Assembly: GCF_014643255.1 (NCBI RefSeq)
Contig: NZ_BMJI01000002.1
Span: 172,548-236,547, forward strand
From: Tersicoccus solisilvae
Lineage (GTDB): Bacteria > Actinomycetota > Actinomycetes > Actinomycetales > Micrococcaceae
DNA length: 64,000 nt
Direction: 5' to 3'
The position numbers and the translations under genes are program-made. The notes under the pieces are model-generated. The model searched no databases. It was given only the letters and a program-made list of their open reading frames with translations, and had not been told where the DNA came from. Below, piece by piece: positions 16,860 to 24,823 of the stretch (position 1 is its first letter; the number at the start of each line of letters is the position of its first letter).

Positions 16860-17876
16860 TCAGGCGACGCTGCCGACGGTATCGGTGGCGACCACCGCGG
16901 CGTCGGCCTCGGCGATCACGAGATCCGCGTTGATCCGGGCGCCCGCGAGCGCTCCCGCCGCAGCGGCCGCCCCCACCTGTGCGGTGAGATCGGTGGCGTT
17001 CCCGGCGACCCACACGCCGGGCACGTCGGTGGCCCCGGCGAGTCCGGAGACGAAGCGGGTGCCGATGCCCGGCGGCACCTCCTCCGTGGCGAGCCCGAGC
17101 GCCTCGAGCCCTTCGGTCCGGGCCTGCAGCGTCGTGCCGACCGCGAGCACGCGCCGCTCGATGACGTCGCCATCGGCCAGGCGCACACCCGCGATGCCGC
17201 CGTCGTCGGCCCGAAGCACCTCGCTGACCGGCGCCTCGACCACCCGGACGCCGCGGGCGGCGAGCCGGGCCCGGTCGGGGTCGTCGAGGTCGATGCCCCG
17301 GGAGAAGTAGACGACGTCGTCGGTCAGCTGCCGGAAGAGCAGCGCCTGGTGGACGGACATCGGGCCCGTGGCGATGACGCCGATCGTCTCGTCGCGGACC
17401 TCCCACCCGTGGCAGTACGGGCAGTGAACCACGTGGTGACCCCAGTGCTCGGCCAGGCCCGGCACCTCCGGCAGCACATCCCGCAGACCGGTGGCCACGA
17501 GCAGGCGCCGCGCGGTGACGGCACGACCGTCGGCGAGACGCACGCGGAAACCCAGGTCCCCGTCGGCCGCCGGTGGCAGGGGAGCGGCGTCGACCACCGT
17601 CCCGGCGACCACGAGGCCGCCGTAGCGGCGCACGTCCTCCCGGCCGCGGCGGAGAAGCTCGGCGGGCGGTGTGCCGTCGAGACCGATCGCTCCGTGCACC
17701 GCGTCGGCCGGGGCGTTGCGCGGGTCGCCGGCATCGACGACGACGACGGAACGGCGGGACCGGGCGAGCATCAGCGCGCCGTTCAGGCCCGCCGCGCCGC
17801 CGCCGATCACGACCGTGTCCACGGTGTCCTCGGGCAGCTCGTCGGAGATGATGTCGACGGGGTTGGTCTGCGTCAT
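16860..17876 (-). CDS. FAD-dependent pyridine nucleotide-disulphide oxidoreductase, thioredoxin-reductase-like
   Basis: The 338-residue protein has the thioredoxin-reductase layout: VVIGGGAAGLNGALMLARS for FAD, RRLLVATGLRD, a redox pair in VHCPYCHGWEVRD, and a C-terminal VWVAGNATDLTAQV FAD segment. The NADPH-binding region is IGVIATGPMSVHQA, where the usual GGGNSA-like core is altered. Such proteins often act as small-molecule oxidases or disulphide-forming tailoring enzymes rather than true thioredoxin reductases. ATG 17876 follows GGAAGGAC. It is divergent from an XRE-cupin regulator and probably controlled by it. Confidence 0.85.
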   Translation of the reverse strand: MTQTNPVDIISDELPEDTVDTVVIGGGAAGLNGALMLARSRRSVVVVDAGDPRNAPADAVHGAIGLDGTPPAELLRRGREDVRRYGGLVVAGTVVDAAPLPPAADGDLGFRVRLADGRAVTARRLLVATGLRDVLPEVPGLAEHWGHHVVHCPYCHGWEVRDETIGVIATGPMSVHQALLFRQLTDDVVYFSRGIDLDDPDRARLAARGVRVVEAPVSEVLRADDGGIAGVRLADGDVIERRVLAVGTTLQARTEGLEALGLATEEVPPGIGTRFVSGLAGATDVPGVWVAGNATDLTAQVGAAAAAGALAGARINADLVIAEADAAVVATDTVGSVA

Positions 17877-17901
17877 GGGGTGTCCTTCCGAAAGCCTCAA
17901 C

Positions 17902-17943
17902 AACCGGTCGATCGGACCGGCACCGTCACGCTAACCGGTCGAT
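17902..17943. promoter_or_regulatory. operator-like direct repeats in divergent promoter
   Basis: AACCGGTCGAT occurs at 17902-17912 and again at 17933-17943, 31 bp apart, about three helical turns. The first copy is also part of an inverted repeat CCGGTC-GATCG-GACCGG (17904-17920). Between them lies a minus-strand TAGCGT -10 (17932-17927) for the reductase, and the second copy sits where the -35 of the leaderless XRE promoter (TAGACT at 17956-17961) should be. Binding here would control both genes. Confidence 0.6.
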
Positions 17944-17968
17944 GCTCCGTTGGCATAGACTCTTGCTC

Positions 17969-18562
17969 ATGCAGCAAGACGATGATGACCTCGACGGCCT
18001 CGTGCGCAAGCGGATCCGCGCGCTCCGGGTGGCGCAGGGCTGGTCGCTGGAGGAGTTGGCGACCCGGGCGCGGCTGAGCCAGTCGACGCTCAGCCGGATC
18101 GAGAACGGTCAGCGCCGCCTCGCGCTCGACAGCCTCGTGACCCTGGCGCGCGCCCTGGACACCAGCCTGGACCAGCTCGTGGAGACGGCCTCGGACGACG
18201 TCGTCATCAGCCCGGTGATCGACCGGTCGCGCGACCAGAAGCGCTGGCCCATCCGCGCCGAGCCCGGCGTCACGGTGATCCGGCAGCGCATCACCGGTCC
18301 GCCGCCGGAGAACCCGGCCGCCATGCGGGCGCATCCCGGCCGGGAGTGGCTCGTCGTCCTCTCCGGCACCGCGGTCCTCATGCTCGGCAACCGGCGGTTC
18401 CGCGTCGAGACGGACCAGGCTGCCGAGTTCCCCACCATGCTGCCGCACGCCATCGGCGCCGCCGGCCGGCCGTGCGAGATCCTCGGCATCTTCGATCGCG
18501 AAGCGCGGCGCCATCACCAGGACGCGACGGCGGACGCCCGACGCGGCCCGGACGGCGGGTGA
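17969..18562 (+). CDS. XRE family regulator with C-terminal cupin domain
   Basis: The 197-residue protein has an XRE/HipB helix-turn-helix (about 12-65: RIRALRVAQGWSLEELATRA, then LSQSTLSRIENGQRR) and a cupin_2 sensor domain (about 100-180: REWLVVLSGTAVLMLGNRRF, then ETDQAAEFPTMLPHAIGA). Cupin-HTH proteins usually sense a small metabolite and repress a neighbouring enzyme gene. TAGACT seven bases before ATG 17969 gives a leaderless start. It is divergent from the reductase at 16860-17876 with operator-like repeats between them. Confidence 0.9.
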   Translation: MQQDDDDLDGLVRKRIRALRVAQGWSLEELATRARLSQSTLSRIENGQRRLALDSLVTLARALDTSLDQLVETASDDVVISPVIDRSRDQKRWPIRAEPGVTVIRQRITGPPPENPAAMRAHPGREWLVVLSGTAVLMLGNRRFRVETDQAAEFPTMLPHAIGAAGRPCEILGIFDREARRHHQDATADARRGPDGG

Positions 18563-18660
18563 CCGACGCCGATTGCCGTTCCGGCACGGTGGACGGGCAT
18601 CCTCTTGCCGTTCCGGCGGATCCGGCGCTCTGCCCGCGGTCCGGGCCGTAGCGTGAACGG

Positions 18661-19542
18661 GTGACGACTTCACCGCAGCACCAGCACGTCCACCAGCAGC
18701 ACCACGCCCATGACTCGCACGAGCACGACGGCGACCTCACCGAGCTGCTCGACCTGGACGCCGACGTGCTCACCGGCTACCTCACCGACGTCGTCGGCTG
18801 GTTACCGGTCGCGACACCGCCGCGGCGCATCCTCGACCTCGGCACCGGAACGGGCGGCGGCGCCTTCGCGCTGCTCGATCGATTCCCGGACGCGTCCGTG
18901 ACCGCCGTCGACGTCTCCGCCGCCTACCTGCAGCGCGTCCGGGAGAAGGCGGAGGCGCGGGGCCTGGGGGAGCGGGTGCGCACGGTGCAGGCGGACCTGG
19001 ACGGCGACTGGCCGGACCTCGGCACGCCTGACCTCGTCTGGTCCTCCGCGGCGATCCACCACCTCGCCGACCCGGACCGCGGGCTCCGCGCCATCCGCGA
19101 CCTGCTGACGCGCGGCGGGCTGTTCGCGCTCGTCGAGCTCGCTGACTTCCCTCGCTTCCTGCCCGCGGATGCGCCGGCCGAGCGGCCGGGCCTGGAGGAC
19201 CGCTGGCACGAGGTGACCGCCCGCTCCCACGCCGACCGGGTGCCGCACCTCGGGTCCGACTGGGGCCCGCGATTGGTCGAGGCCGGCTTCGAGCTCGCCG
19301 GTGAGCGCGCCGTCACCGTGGACATCGACGGGAACGTCGCTTCCGGCGGCGACGAGGTCCTCGGGCGCTACGCCCTCGCCACGATCCGTCGCGTGCGCGA
19401 GACCGTCGGCGCCGACCTGGATCCCGCGGATCTCGCGGCGATCGACCGGCTCCTCGACGTCGACGGGCCGGGCAGCATCATGCGGCGCCACGACCTGGCG
19501 GTGCACACCGAGCGCCAGGTGTGGGCCGCCCTGCGTCGCTGA
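18661..19542 (+). CDS. class I SAM-dependent methyltransferase, His-rich N-terminus
   Basis: The 293-residue protein has Rossmann methyltransferase motifs: ILDLGTGTGGGAFALLDRFP (motif I, about residue 57), VTAVDVSAAYL (motif II), TPDLVWSSAAIHHLAD (motif IV) and LLTRGGLFALVEL. The first 23 residues contain eight His among Gln, Thr and Ser (HQHVHQQHHAHDSHEHD), an uncommon tail that could bind metal ions. TAGCGT at 18649-18654, six bases before GTG 18661, indicates a leaderless start. The substrate is unknown; it is convergent with kynA. Confidence 0.87.
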   Translation: MTTSPQHQHVHQQHHAHDSHEHDGDLTELLDLDADVLTGYLTDVVGWLPVATPPRRILDLGTGTGGGAFALLDRFPDASVTAVDVSAAYLQRVREKAEARGLGERVRTVQADLDGDWPDLGTPDLVWSSAAIHHLADPDRGLRAIRDLLTRGGLFALVELADFPRFLPADAPAERPGLEDRWHEVTARSHADRVPHLGSDWGPRLVEAGFELAGERAVTVDIDGNVASGGDEVLGRYALATIRRVRETVGADLDPADLAAIDRLLDVDGPGSIMRRHDLAVHTERQVWAALRR

Positions 19543-19686
19543 GCACGCGACGCCTGGCAGGGTGGGCGGATGGAGTCCCTCGCATCGGAGCAGCGCGTCA
19601 TCGAGGCGGCTCAGGCACGTCGCGCGGTCGGCGCACCACCCCCACGGTCGTCACATTCCGCGTTGTGCGCGGCGCGAACGGCCACG

Positions 19687-20535
19687 TCAGCGGCCGATCT
19701 CGGTGCGCACCGCGTAGAGCTCGGGGAAGAAGGTGAGGTCGAGCGCGCGCTGCAGGAAGCCGACGCCCGAGGAACCGCCGGTGCCGGTCTTGAATCCGAT
19801 GGTGCGTTGCACGGTCCGGAGATGGCGGAAGCGCCAGAACTGGAAGTTGTCTTCGACGTCGACGAGGTCCTCGCACGCCTGGTACAGCGCCCACGGGGTG
19901 TCGGGGGACTCGTAGATCCGGCGGAAGACGGGCACGAGGTCCTCGCGCAGAACCCAGGGCTGGGTGACGTCCCGGTCGAGGATGTCGGCCGGGACGGCGT
20001 ATCCGGCGCGGGCGAGCGCGCGGAGGAACGCGTCGTACAGCGTCGGTTCGCCCAGCAGGGTCGAGAGCAACTCGTGCGCGCCCGGCTCGCTGGTGAACAG
20101 CTCGAGCAGCCGCGCGTTCTTGTTGCCGAGGATGAATTCGACGGCGCGGTACTGGAACGACTGGAAGCCGGACGAACTGCCCAGCGAATCCCGGAACTCC
20201 GCGTACTCCCGCGGGGTGAGCGTGCCCAGCACGGACCACTGCTCGGTGAGGGTCCGCTGGGTGGCCTTGACGCGGGCCAGGCCCTTGAGCGCCTTGCCGA
20301 GGTCGTCGGCGTCGATCAGGCGGCGGGCCTCCCGCAGCTCGTGCAGGATGAGCTTCAGCCACAGCTCGCTGGTCTGGTGCTGGATGATGAACAGCAGTTC
20401 GTCGTGGTGCTCGGGCGTGCTCTGGGGATGCTGCGCGCCGAGGATGCGGTCCAGGTCGAGGTAGCGCCCGTAGGACATCGCGTCGTGGAAGTCGGTCCGG
20501 ATCGTCTTCTCCATCGGGCGCGTGCCATCGGTCAC
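19687..20535 (-). CDS. kynA: tryptophan 2,3-dioxygenase
   Basis: The 282-residue protein matches heme-dependent tryptophan 2,3-dioxygenases, which open the indole ring to N-formylkynurenine: [37 protein letters not shown] with the substrate-binding His region, [12 protein letters not shown], and the late [29 protein letters not shown], which holds the proximal heme His and the conserved GTGGS loop. Length is normal for bacterial KynA. The GTG at 20535 follows GAAGGAGCCCTCC. No other kynurenine-pathway gene is in the window, so the route continues elsewhere. Confidence 0.95.
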   Translation of the reverse strand: MTDGTRPMEKTIRTDFHDAMSYGRYLDLDRILGAQHPQSTPEHHDELLFIIQHQTSELWLKLILHELREARRLIDADDLGKALKGLARVKATQRTLTEQWSVLGTLTPREYAEFRDSLGSSSGFQSFQYRAVEFILGNKNARLLELFTSEPGAHELLSTLLGEPTLYDAFLRALARAGYAVPADILDRDVTQPWVLREDLVPVFRRIYESPDTPWALYQACEDLVDVEDNFQFWRFRHLRTVQRTIGFKTGTGGSSGVGFLQRALDLTFFPELYAVRTEIGR

Positions 20536-20645
20536 GGAGGGCTCCTTCGGCGGGGGATCGTCAGCGGACGATTCCGCCCGGTGTCATCGTCGATCGTAAG
20601 GGAAATGACCTCCCCGCCGACTACCGACCGTGGCACGATGATGGC

Positions 20646-20882
20646 ATGGCTCGCACACGGTTGAGCACGACGGTCGATTCCGCGCTCCTCGGCGAGGCAC
20701 GGCGCCTCCGGTCAGGCACGACGGAGGCGGCCCTGGTGGACGAGGCGCTGGCTGCCCTCCTCGCCGCGCACCGCGCGGCCGAGGTGGACGCCAGCTATGC
20801 CGCCTACGACGTGCACCCCCTGAGCGAACCGGAAGAATGGGGCGACCTCGCCTCCTTTCGCGAATCCGCAGCGGCGACGTGA
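20646..20882 (+). CDS. MazE/VapB-like antitoxin
   Basis: The 78-residue protein has a ribbon-helix-helix-type N-terminus ([20 protein letters not shown]) and an acidic, Tyr-rich C-terminal tail ([20 protein letters not shown]) of the kind that wraps a toxin. A CACGAT hexamer six bases before the ATG suggests a leaderless start. The sequence directly downstream encodes the C-terminal half of a MazF-type toxin that is broken, so the antitoxin is now an orphan. It marks the left border of the foreign island. Confidence 0.75.
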   Translation: MARTRLSTTVDSALLGEARRLRSGTTEAALVDEALAALLAAHRAAEVDASYAAYDVHPLSEPEEWGDLASFRESAAAT

Positions 20883-20912
20883 ACGACCGCCCCGTGCACG
20901 ACCACCATCCGT

Positions 20913-21095
20913 GGGCTCGCGAGCGAGGTTGTCCTGGAGCCGGGGGAGGACCCCATCCCGCGTCGCTCGGCAGTCAACCTCGACTCCGTCGAGAGCGTGT
21001 CGCTCGCGGTGCTGGTCGAGCGACTTGGACGTCTGAGCGACATGAGAATTCGGTAGAACTGTGCTGTCCTGGCCATCGCCGTGGGCTGCCGGTGA
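20913..21095 (+). pseudogene. mazF toxin remnant, N-terminus deleted, internal stop
   Basis: In the antitoxin's frame, the sequence reads SEVVLEPGEDPIPRRSAVNL, then a valine- and leucine-rich stretch to RLGRLSDMRIR, a TAG stop at 21054-21056, and NCAVLAIAVGCR before TGA. This matches the C-terminal half of MazF/PemK endoribonucleases (the P-x-x-SAVNLD region through the terminal ALAVAVG helix). The first half, including the catalytic strand, is absent and the nonsense codon lies near the end. It cannot make an active toxin. The rest of 21096-21305 shows no gene. Confidence 0.7.
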
Positions 21096-21305
21096 CGCCG
21101 ACGCGCCGGGACTGGCTTGCGACCATTCACAGCCCCGAACCCTCAAGAGCGGACTACTGCTGGACAGCCTCTGTATCAAGTTCAGTCATGTAGTTCTGGC
21201 TAGCGAGCGCCTTCGAGACGGCTCGGAAGAGAGTCCTGAAGTCACTACACGCGCTCCGTGGTGCTGGATCGGCCTGAGTCGCTCCTCATCAGGCAAGCTG
21301 TGTCT

Positions 21306-22322
21306 ATGGACGCGTCACCTACCACGGAGCACTCCGACCCGCCCGTTGCCTTCGTCTCCTACTCATGGGCCACCGAAGAGCACATCGCCTGGGTCACCAG
21401 CTTAGCTCGCCGCCTCCGCGCCAACGGCGTCGATGTGCACCTCGACAGATGGGATGTGAGCCTGGGTAACGACATTTACCTATTCATGGAGAGATACGCG
21501 GATACTTCTGCTCGTGTGCTTGTCATACTCTCTGACGACTATGGGCCGAAGGCAAACAACCGGGCAAACTCACCATCCGGTGTCGGCACGGAGACGACCA
21601 TCGTGTCGTCGACCGTCTATAATGACTTGGGAGGCAATCGAGTCATACCGGTCATACCAGACTCCGGGACGGTGGCGGCGGAACCCGTTCTACCTACTTA
21701 TCTGGCTGGCAGGATTTGGCTCGATTTCAGGGATGACCACGAAACCGCATATGAGCACCTCCTGCGGGACCTTCACGGAGTACCAATTGAGGCCGCCCCG
21801 CAGCTTGGGCCGAATCCTTTTGTTGGCGCAACCGAGGCACAGGCGCGCGCGATGATCCGCAACGACCCCACCCGGTGGCGCGACGGCCGATCAAGCGGCT
21901 TGGTAGAACTGAACCTGAGCGAGAACTCTGGCCGGTTCACCCTTGGCGGTGACGACTCCAGCTTTACCTTGTGCTTGGACTACCCCTATAGCCACATAAA
22001 CGGCAAAGACGGACCGAAGCAAGTCCGACACTTAAACGACTATATCGGAAATATCGGGCTAGTGAAATCAGCCGTTCAAAGGCCCGAGCGCCTGACCGAT
22101 CTCGCCGCCCTGCCTATGTCTAATCGCGTCGAAATGACGGAGCCTGGCGATGTCGTGGTCATGATGAACCGAGGCGGGTATTGGGCACTGCTGATGCTCG
22201 ACGACGTGATCTTCCGTAAGGGCATGAACGGCTATGAACCAATCGCCATTGCACGTTTCGTTATCGCCACCGACAGGACCGCCTCCCTCGCGCTTGACGA
22301 CTTACCGGACTCCTTGAAATAA
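21306..22322 (+). CDS. SEFIR-domain (TIR-like) protein, candidate antiphage effector
   Basis: The 338-residue protein has an N-terminal SEFIR domain (about 13-150): VAFVSYSWATEEHIAWV, LARRLRANGVDVHLDRWDVS, and SARVLVILSDDYGPKA. SEFIR domains are TIR relatives, and bacterial single-gene SEFIR proteins have been shown to defend against phage by depleting NAD. The C-terminal half (about 170-338) is a different, unrecognised domain with alternating strands (GRFTLGGDDSSFTLCLDYPY; DVVVMMNRGGYWALLML), a plausible sensor. The start ATG 21306 has CAAGCT six bases upstream. Codon use is clearly less GC-biased than the neighbours, so it was acquired by transfer. Confidence 0.75.
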   Translation: MDASPTTEHSDPPVAFVSYSWATEEHIAWVTSLARRLRANGVDVHLDRWDVSLGNDIYLFMERYADTSARVLVILSDDYGPKANNRANSPSGVGTETTIVSSTVYNDLGGNRVIPVIPDSGTVAAEPVLPTYLAGRIWLDFRDDHETAYEHLLRDLHGVPIEAAPQLGPNPFVGATEAQARAMIRNDPTRWRDGRSSGLVELNLSENSGRFTLGGDDSSFTLCLDYPYSHINGKDGPKQVRHLNDYIGNIGLVKSAVQRPERLTDLAALPMSNRVEMTEPGDVVVMMNRGGYWALLMLDDVIFRKGMNGYEPIAIARFVIATDRTASLALDDLPDSLK

Positions 22323-22390
22323 CGGGGTTTAATATGCAATCACGTGAGCACCCGGCTGTCTAAGTGGGTTAAGCTCACATTCAGTCGGGC

Positions 22391-22448
22391 CGTGCGTGAC
22401 CTTTCTCACCGCTCCTTGCCACGAACCGAGTCATCCCTGTCACGCACG
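22391..22448. repeat. 10-bp inverted repeat with 38-nt loop
   Basis: CGTGCGTGAC at 22391-22400 pairs perfectly with GTCACGCACG at 22439-22448. A second hairpin follows at once: GGCCGC-TTGT-GCGGCC at 22451-22466. It lies 68 bp after the SEFIR stop. It may be a terminator, a structured RNA or part of a transfer origin. The surrounding stretch 22323-22780 holds no gene I can support; a GCCGA-TTA-TCGGC palindrome lies at 22708-22720. Confidence 0.5.
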
Positions 22449-22780
22449 AGGGCCGCTTGTGCGGCCGGCTCGGGAATGACCTCACCGGCGCGCGGCGCTC
22501 GAAGCGGACGCCTGCGACGTTCAGCGCTCACGTTCCACACGCAGGCCGTCGATCTTGAATTCCACGCGGCACGGTTCTCCGAGGTCGGTTGCTGCGGCGT
22601 GTCACGGCGAGGAGAGGTCCCTCTCTCGTCAGGGCGTCTCGCTGACCGTGCGTTATGCAGTCGCCTTGGACGCCGAGGCACAATCTGGGCAAGTAATTGA
22701 CATAATGCCGATTATCGGCGGGTGGTATGGCGTGATGGAAACGGCGTCGCCGGTCACTCCAGAAGAAGCTCGATGTACTT

Positions 22781-22924
22781 CCGCCGGGCCTTCATCGAGT
22801 GGATGATCAGTTCGTTCCCGCCGTCGAACCGCAGCACGGCCAGTGCGACCGCCCGATTCGATTCGCCCGGCCTGCTGTTATTCCGGCTCGGCCCGGTGCG
22901 GCTCCTGCTCGACCGCACCGCCCC
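22781..22924. repeat. 144-bp direct repeat, copy 1
   Basis: This block is nearly identical to 25463-25606, with four mismatches that I can count. Read on the minus strand it encodes LRFDGGNELIIHSMKARR and then KYIELLLE and a stop at 22754, which looks like the C-terminus of a small toxin-like protein (compare families ending in an IHAMPLR-like motif). Both copies stop matching at the same base, after CCGCACCGCCCC. Copy 1 truncates the DUF4192-like gene to its right. Confidence 0.85.
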
Positions 22925-23085
22925 TCGACGTGCTGGGGCAGATCCAGCCGCAGGGTCGGACCCACCTCGGCCCCGTTGCGGGTCATCCCCTGGACGAGCA
23001 GTGAGCCGGGCGGGCGCCGCCCGGCGGTCAGTTCCATCAGGGCGAGGAGGTCGGCCTGGGTGCGGATGGTGATGCGCTTGGTCAT
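22925..23085 (-). pseudogene. DUF4192-like gene, 5' fragment
   Basis: A proper start (AAAGGGGCACGAC then ATG at 23085) leads into MTKRITIRTQADLLALMELT and GSLLVQGMTRNGAEVGP, then LRLDLPQHV. The ADLLAL...GSLLV...G...VGP..R.DLP pattern resembles the N-terminus of DUF4192 proteins, which occur on actinobacterial chromosomes and plasmids. After about 53 residues the similarity ends exactly where repeat copy 1 begins, so the gene was cut by the rearrangement that placed the repeat. Confidence 0.55.
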
Positions 23086-23510
23086 GTCGTGCCCCTTTGG
23101 CGAGTCGGGGCTGGGACGGAACCAGCCGCGTCCCTCTCCCCCACGTGTTTTTCCGGCTGGCGAGCATGCGAGCTACGGCCGACGGAAAGCGGTCAACCCG
23201 CAGGGCGGCGGAGGAGAGAATCTGCCGGCGATATAAGCGACGCTGGAGCGCTTCGGCAGAATCTCGGTGGAGCCGGCCCCCACGAAGGAGGGGGTTGAAC
23301 TGCTTGGAGCGGCCGCGATGATCCGAAGGACAGCCGGAAAACAAGGGGGCACCGACGGCGGTCCGGAGCTTGCGGAGGCCGGCGGCGGCGGCTGATCAGC
23401 CCGAGCGCAGCGAGGACCGATTCCCAGCGGTCGGCCGCCGTGTCGGAGCGTCAGAACGAAGGGGTTACCAATCAGCGGGTGAAACTTGTATTTAGGTTGC
23501 CTATCCATAG
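23086..23510. other. non-coding or decayed sequence in island
   Basis: This interval lies between the DUF4192-like remnant and the promoter of the secreted-protein gene. I see no frame with a ribosome-binding site and recognisable product. Base composition shifts from GC-rich to more AT-rich near 23450, which suggests a junction between two imported pieces. Confidence 0.4.
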
Positions 23511-23562
23511 TTGCCCTTCACCTGATCCGGCGTTAGCTTGATGCGGCGACACTGCTGTCGCC
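23511..23562 (+). promoter_or_regulatory. promoter and leader hairpin of secreted-protein gene
   Basis: TTGCCC at 23511-23516 and TAGCTT at 23534-23539 are spaced by 17 nt, a reasonable vegetative promoter. The leader holds a 7-bp hairpin, GGCGACA-CTGC-TGTCGCC at 23545-23562, just before the GGGGGG ribosome-binding site at 23572-23577. Confidence 0.5.
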
Positions 23563-23584
23563 ACTTGCATTGGGGGGTTTGGCT

Positions 23585-24397
23585 TTGAGAAAGCTGATGA
23601 CTTTAGTCGTCGCGGTGGCACTATCGTCACTGGCGCTGGTAGGCACTAACACATCCGCAAGTGTGGCAGCGATGCCACCCAGGTACTATCCGTACAATCA
23701 GATTCTTTGGTGGGCACACACGCCAAAGGGAGACATACCGGTACGCCGTGGGTATTGGGATTCGGTGAGTAAGTCGGGATTCGGTTTCGATAAGATTTTT
23801 TGGCACCATGATCTGTGGAACAGGTCGACCATATCCACCGTCTTGACAGGTTCGTCTTCGATCGACAAAGTTGATGCGGGAACGTACGTCAAGTACGTGT
23901 GGCTTCAAATCCGAGATGTCAGGACTAAAAGGGTCTATCTAGAGCAAAAGGTGCGCGCTGTCGTAATTCTGAACCGCGCCGTGAACGTAAAGGGTTACCA
24001 AACATCCAGTCCCGCTGGCCTTTTCACTATGTACTGTGATTACGGAGATCCGAGCAGGACTAAGTGCCCAGATTGGGTCAACACAGCGCAAAGGGCCACG
24101 AGCAAGGTATCGAACCCTGCAGGCGGAGATCCCGCGCTTGAACCGACCCCCGACATCTCGGCCGCTCCTACTACTACAGAAGCTGCGCCTGCCGTGACCC
24201 TGCCCGACGAACCGCTTGACGAGTTCGGTGCTCCAACTTCGGCCGGTCCAAGCGTGGACGCAGTGAGGCCGAAGTATCCCGCAGTCCGGCCCCCGGGCTA
24301 CCAGTTGCCGGTAGCCACTCCCTACTCCGACGGCACTGAGTTTGTCATCGACACCGAACCGTCTTATGTCGTTGGAGGAGCTGGCGGTGTCTACTGA
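23585..24397 (+). CDS. secreted protein of unknown function
   Basis: The 270-residue product has a Sec signal peptide: LRKL then the hydrophobic core VVAVALSSLALVG and an Ala-rich cleavage region (ASVAA). The mature domain (about 30-170) is rich in aromatic and basic residues (FGFDKIFWHHDLWNRST; TYVKYVWLQIRD) with a Cys pair near TMYCDYGDPSRTKCPDW. A Pro/Thr/Ala-rich low-complexity tail (about 175-250) follows. TTG 23585 is preferred because GGGGGG lies 7 nt upstream; TTGs at 23570 and 23579 are alternatives. It overlaps a small downstream gene by 11 nt. Codon use is AT-richer than the chromosome. I do not recognise the family; a secreted effector is one possibility. Confidence 0.65.
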   Translation: MRKLMTLVVAVALSSLALVGTNTSASVAAMPPRYYPYNQILWWAHTPKGDIPVRRGYWDSVSKSGFGFDKIFWHHDLWNRSTISTVLTGSSSIDKVDAGTYVKYVWLQIRDVRTKRVYLEQKVRAVVILNRAVNVKGYQTSSPAGLFTMYCDYGDPSRTKCPDWVNTAQRATSKVSNPAGGDPALEPTPDISAAPTTTEAAPAVTLPDEPLDEFGAPTSAGPSVDAVRPKYPAVRPPGYQLPVATPYSDGTEFVIDTEPSYVVGGAGGVY

Positions 24398-24758
24398 CCC
24401 CGCCGGTCAAAGGGGAGAGAGAATTCAAAGGTGGAGGGATTCGCTTCGTCATATCGAAACCGAGCTGCAGCTGCCTTCGGAAGGTTTTCGCGGCTGTGAC
24501 ATAGGGTTCGATGAAACCGGCAATCTTATCATCTTTTTCCAACACGACCGGTTCGCTACTGGCAACTCATTTATTGGTCGCGCTTACCAGTACGAATACC
24601 TTCCGAGACCCGAGTCGGCTGCAAACACGGAAGAATTCTTGCGGCTTGCCTTCCTCGGCGATTTGATCCCCCCATGGGGGACAAGTCAAGAGACTGGTCC
24701 CCACCCTGACAGCTGGGTTCCGGACGTTCCGATCTCGTTCTGGATCGGCACTCTCTGA
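24387..24758 (+). CDS. small acidic cytosolic protein coupled to secreted protein
   Basis: The 123-residue protein has no signal peptide or membrane segment and is acidic (FRGCDIGFDETGNLIIFFQ; PRPESAANTEEFLRLAFLGD). GTG 24387 is chosen because GGAGGAG (24374-24380) sits 6 nt upstream; the in-frame ATG at 24366 lacks such a site. The start lies inside the 3' end of the secreted-protein gene, so translation is coupled. Size, charge and gene order resemble an immunity protein beside an exported toxin, but neither family is recognised and this is inference. Confidence 0.65.
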   Translation: MSTDPAGQRGERIQRWRDSLRHIETELQLPSEGFRGCDIGFDETGNLIIFFQHDRFATGNSFIGRAYQYEYLPRPESAANTEEFLRLAFLGDLIPPWGTSQETGPHPDSWVPDVPISFWIGTL

Positions 24759-24823
24759 AAGCATGCCTGCGTCACCCCCAGTGGTGGGCCCTGCCCGAGG
24801 ACCGGACCCACCACCCGCTACGG

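Noticed and set aside
19570..20664. Long plus-strand frame opposite kynA
   Set aside because: It is a shadow of tryptophan 2,3-dioxygenase, whose conserved motifs are unambiguous on the minus strand.
22323..22780. Possible tRNA or attachment-site remnant in the island
   Set aside because: I could not fold an acceptor/T-arm with the conserved bases, and no matching duplicate was found at the other island edge.
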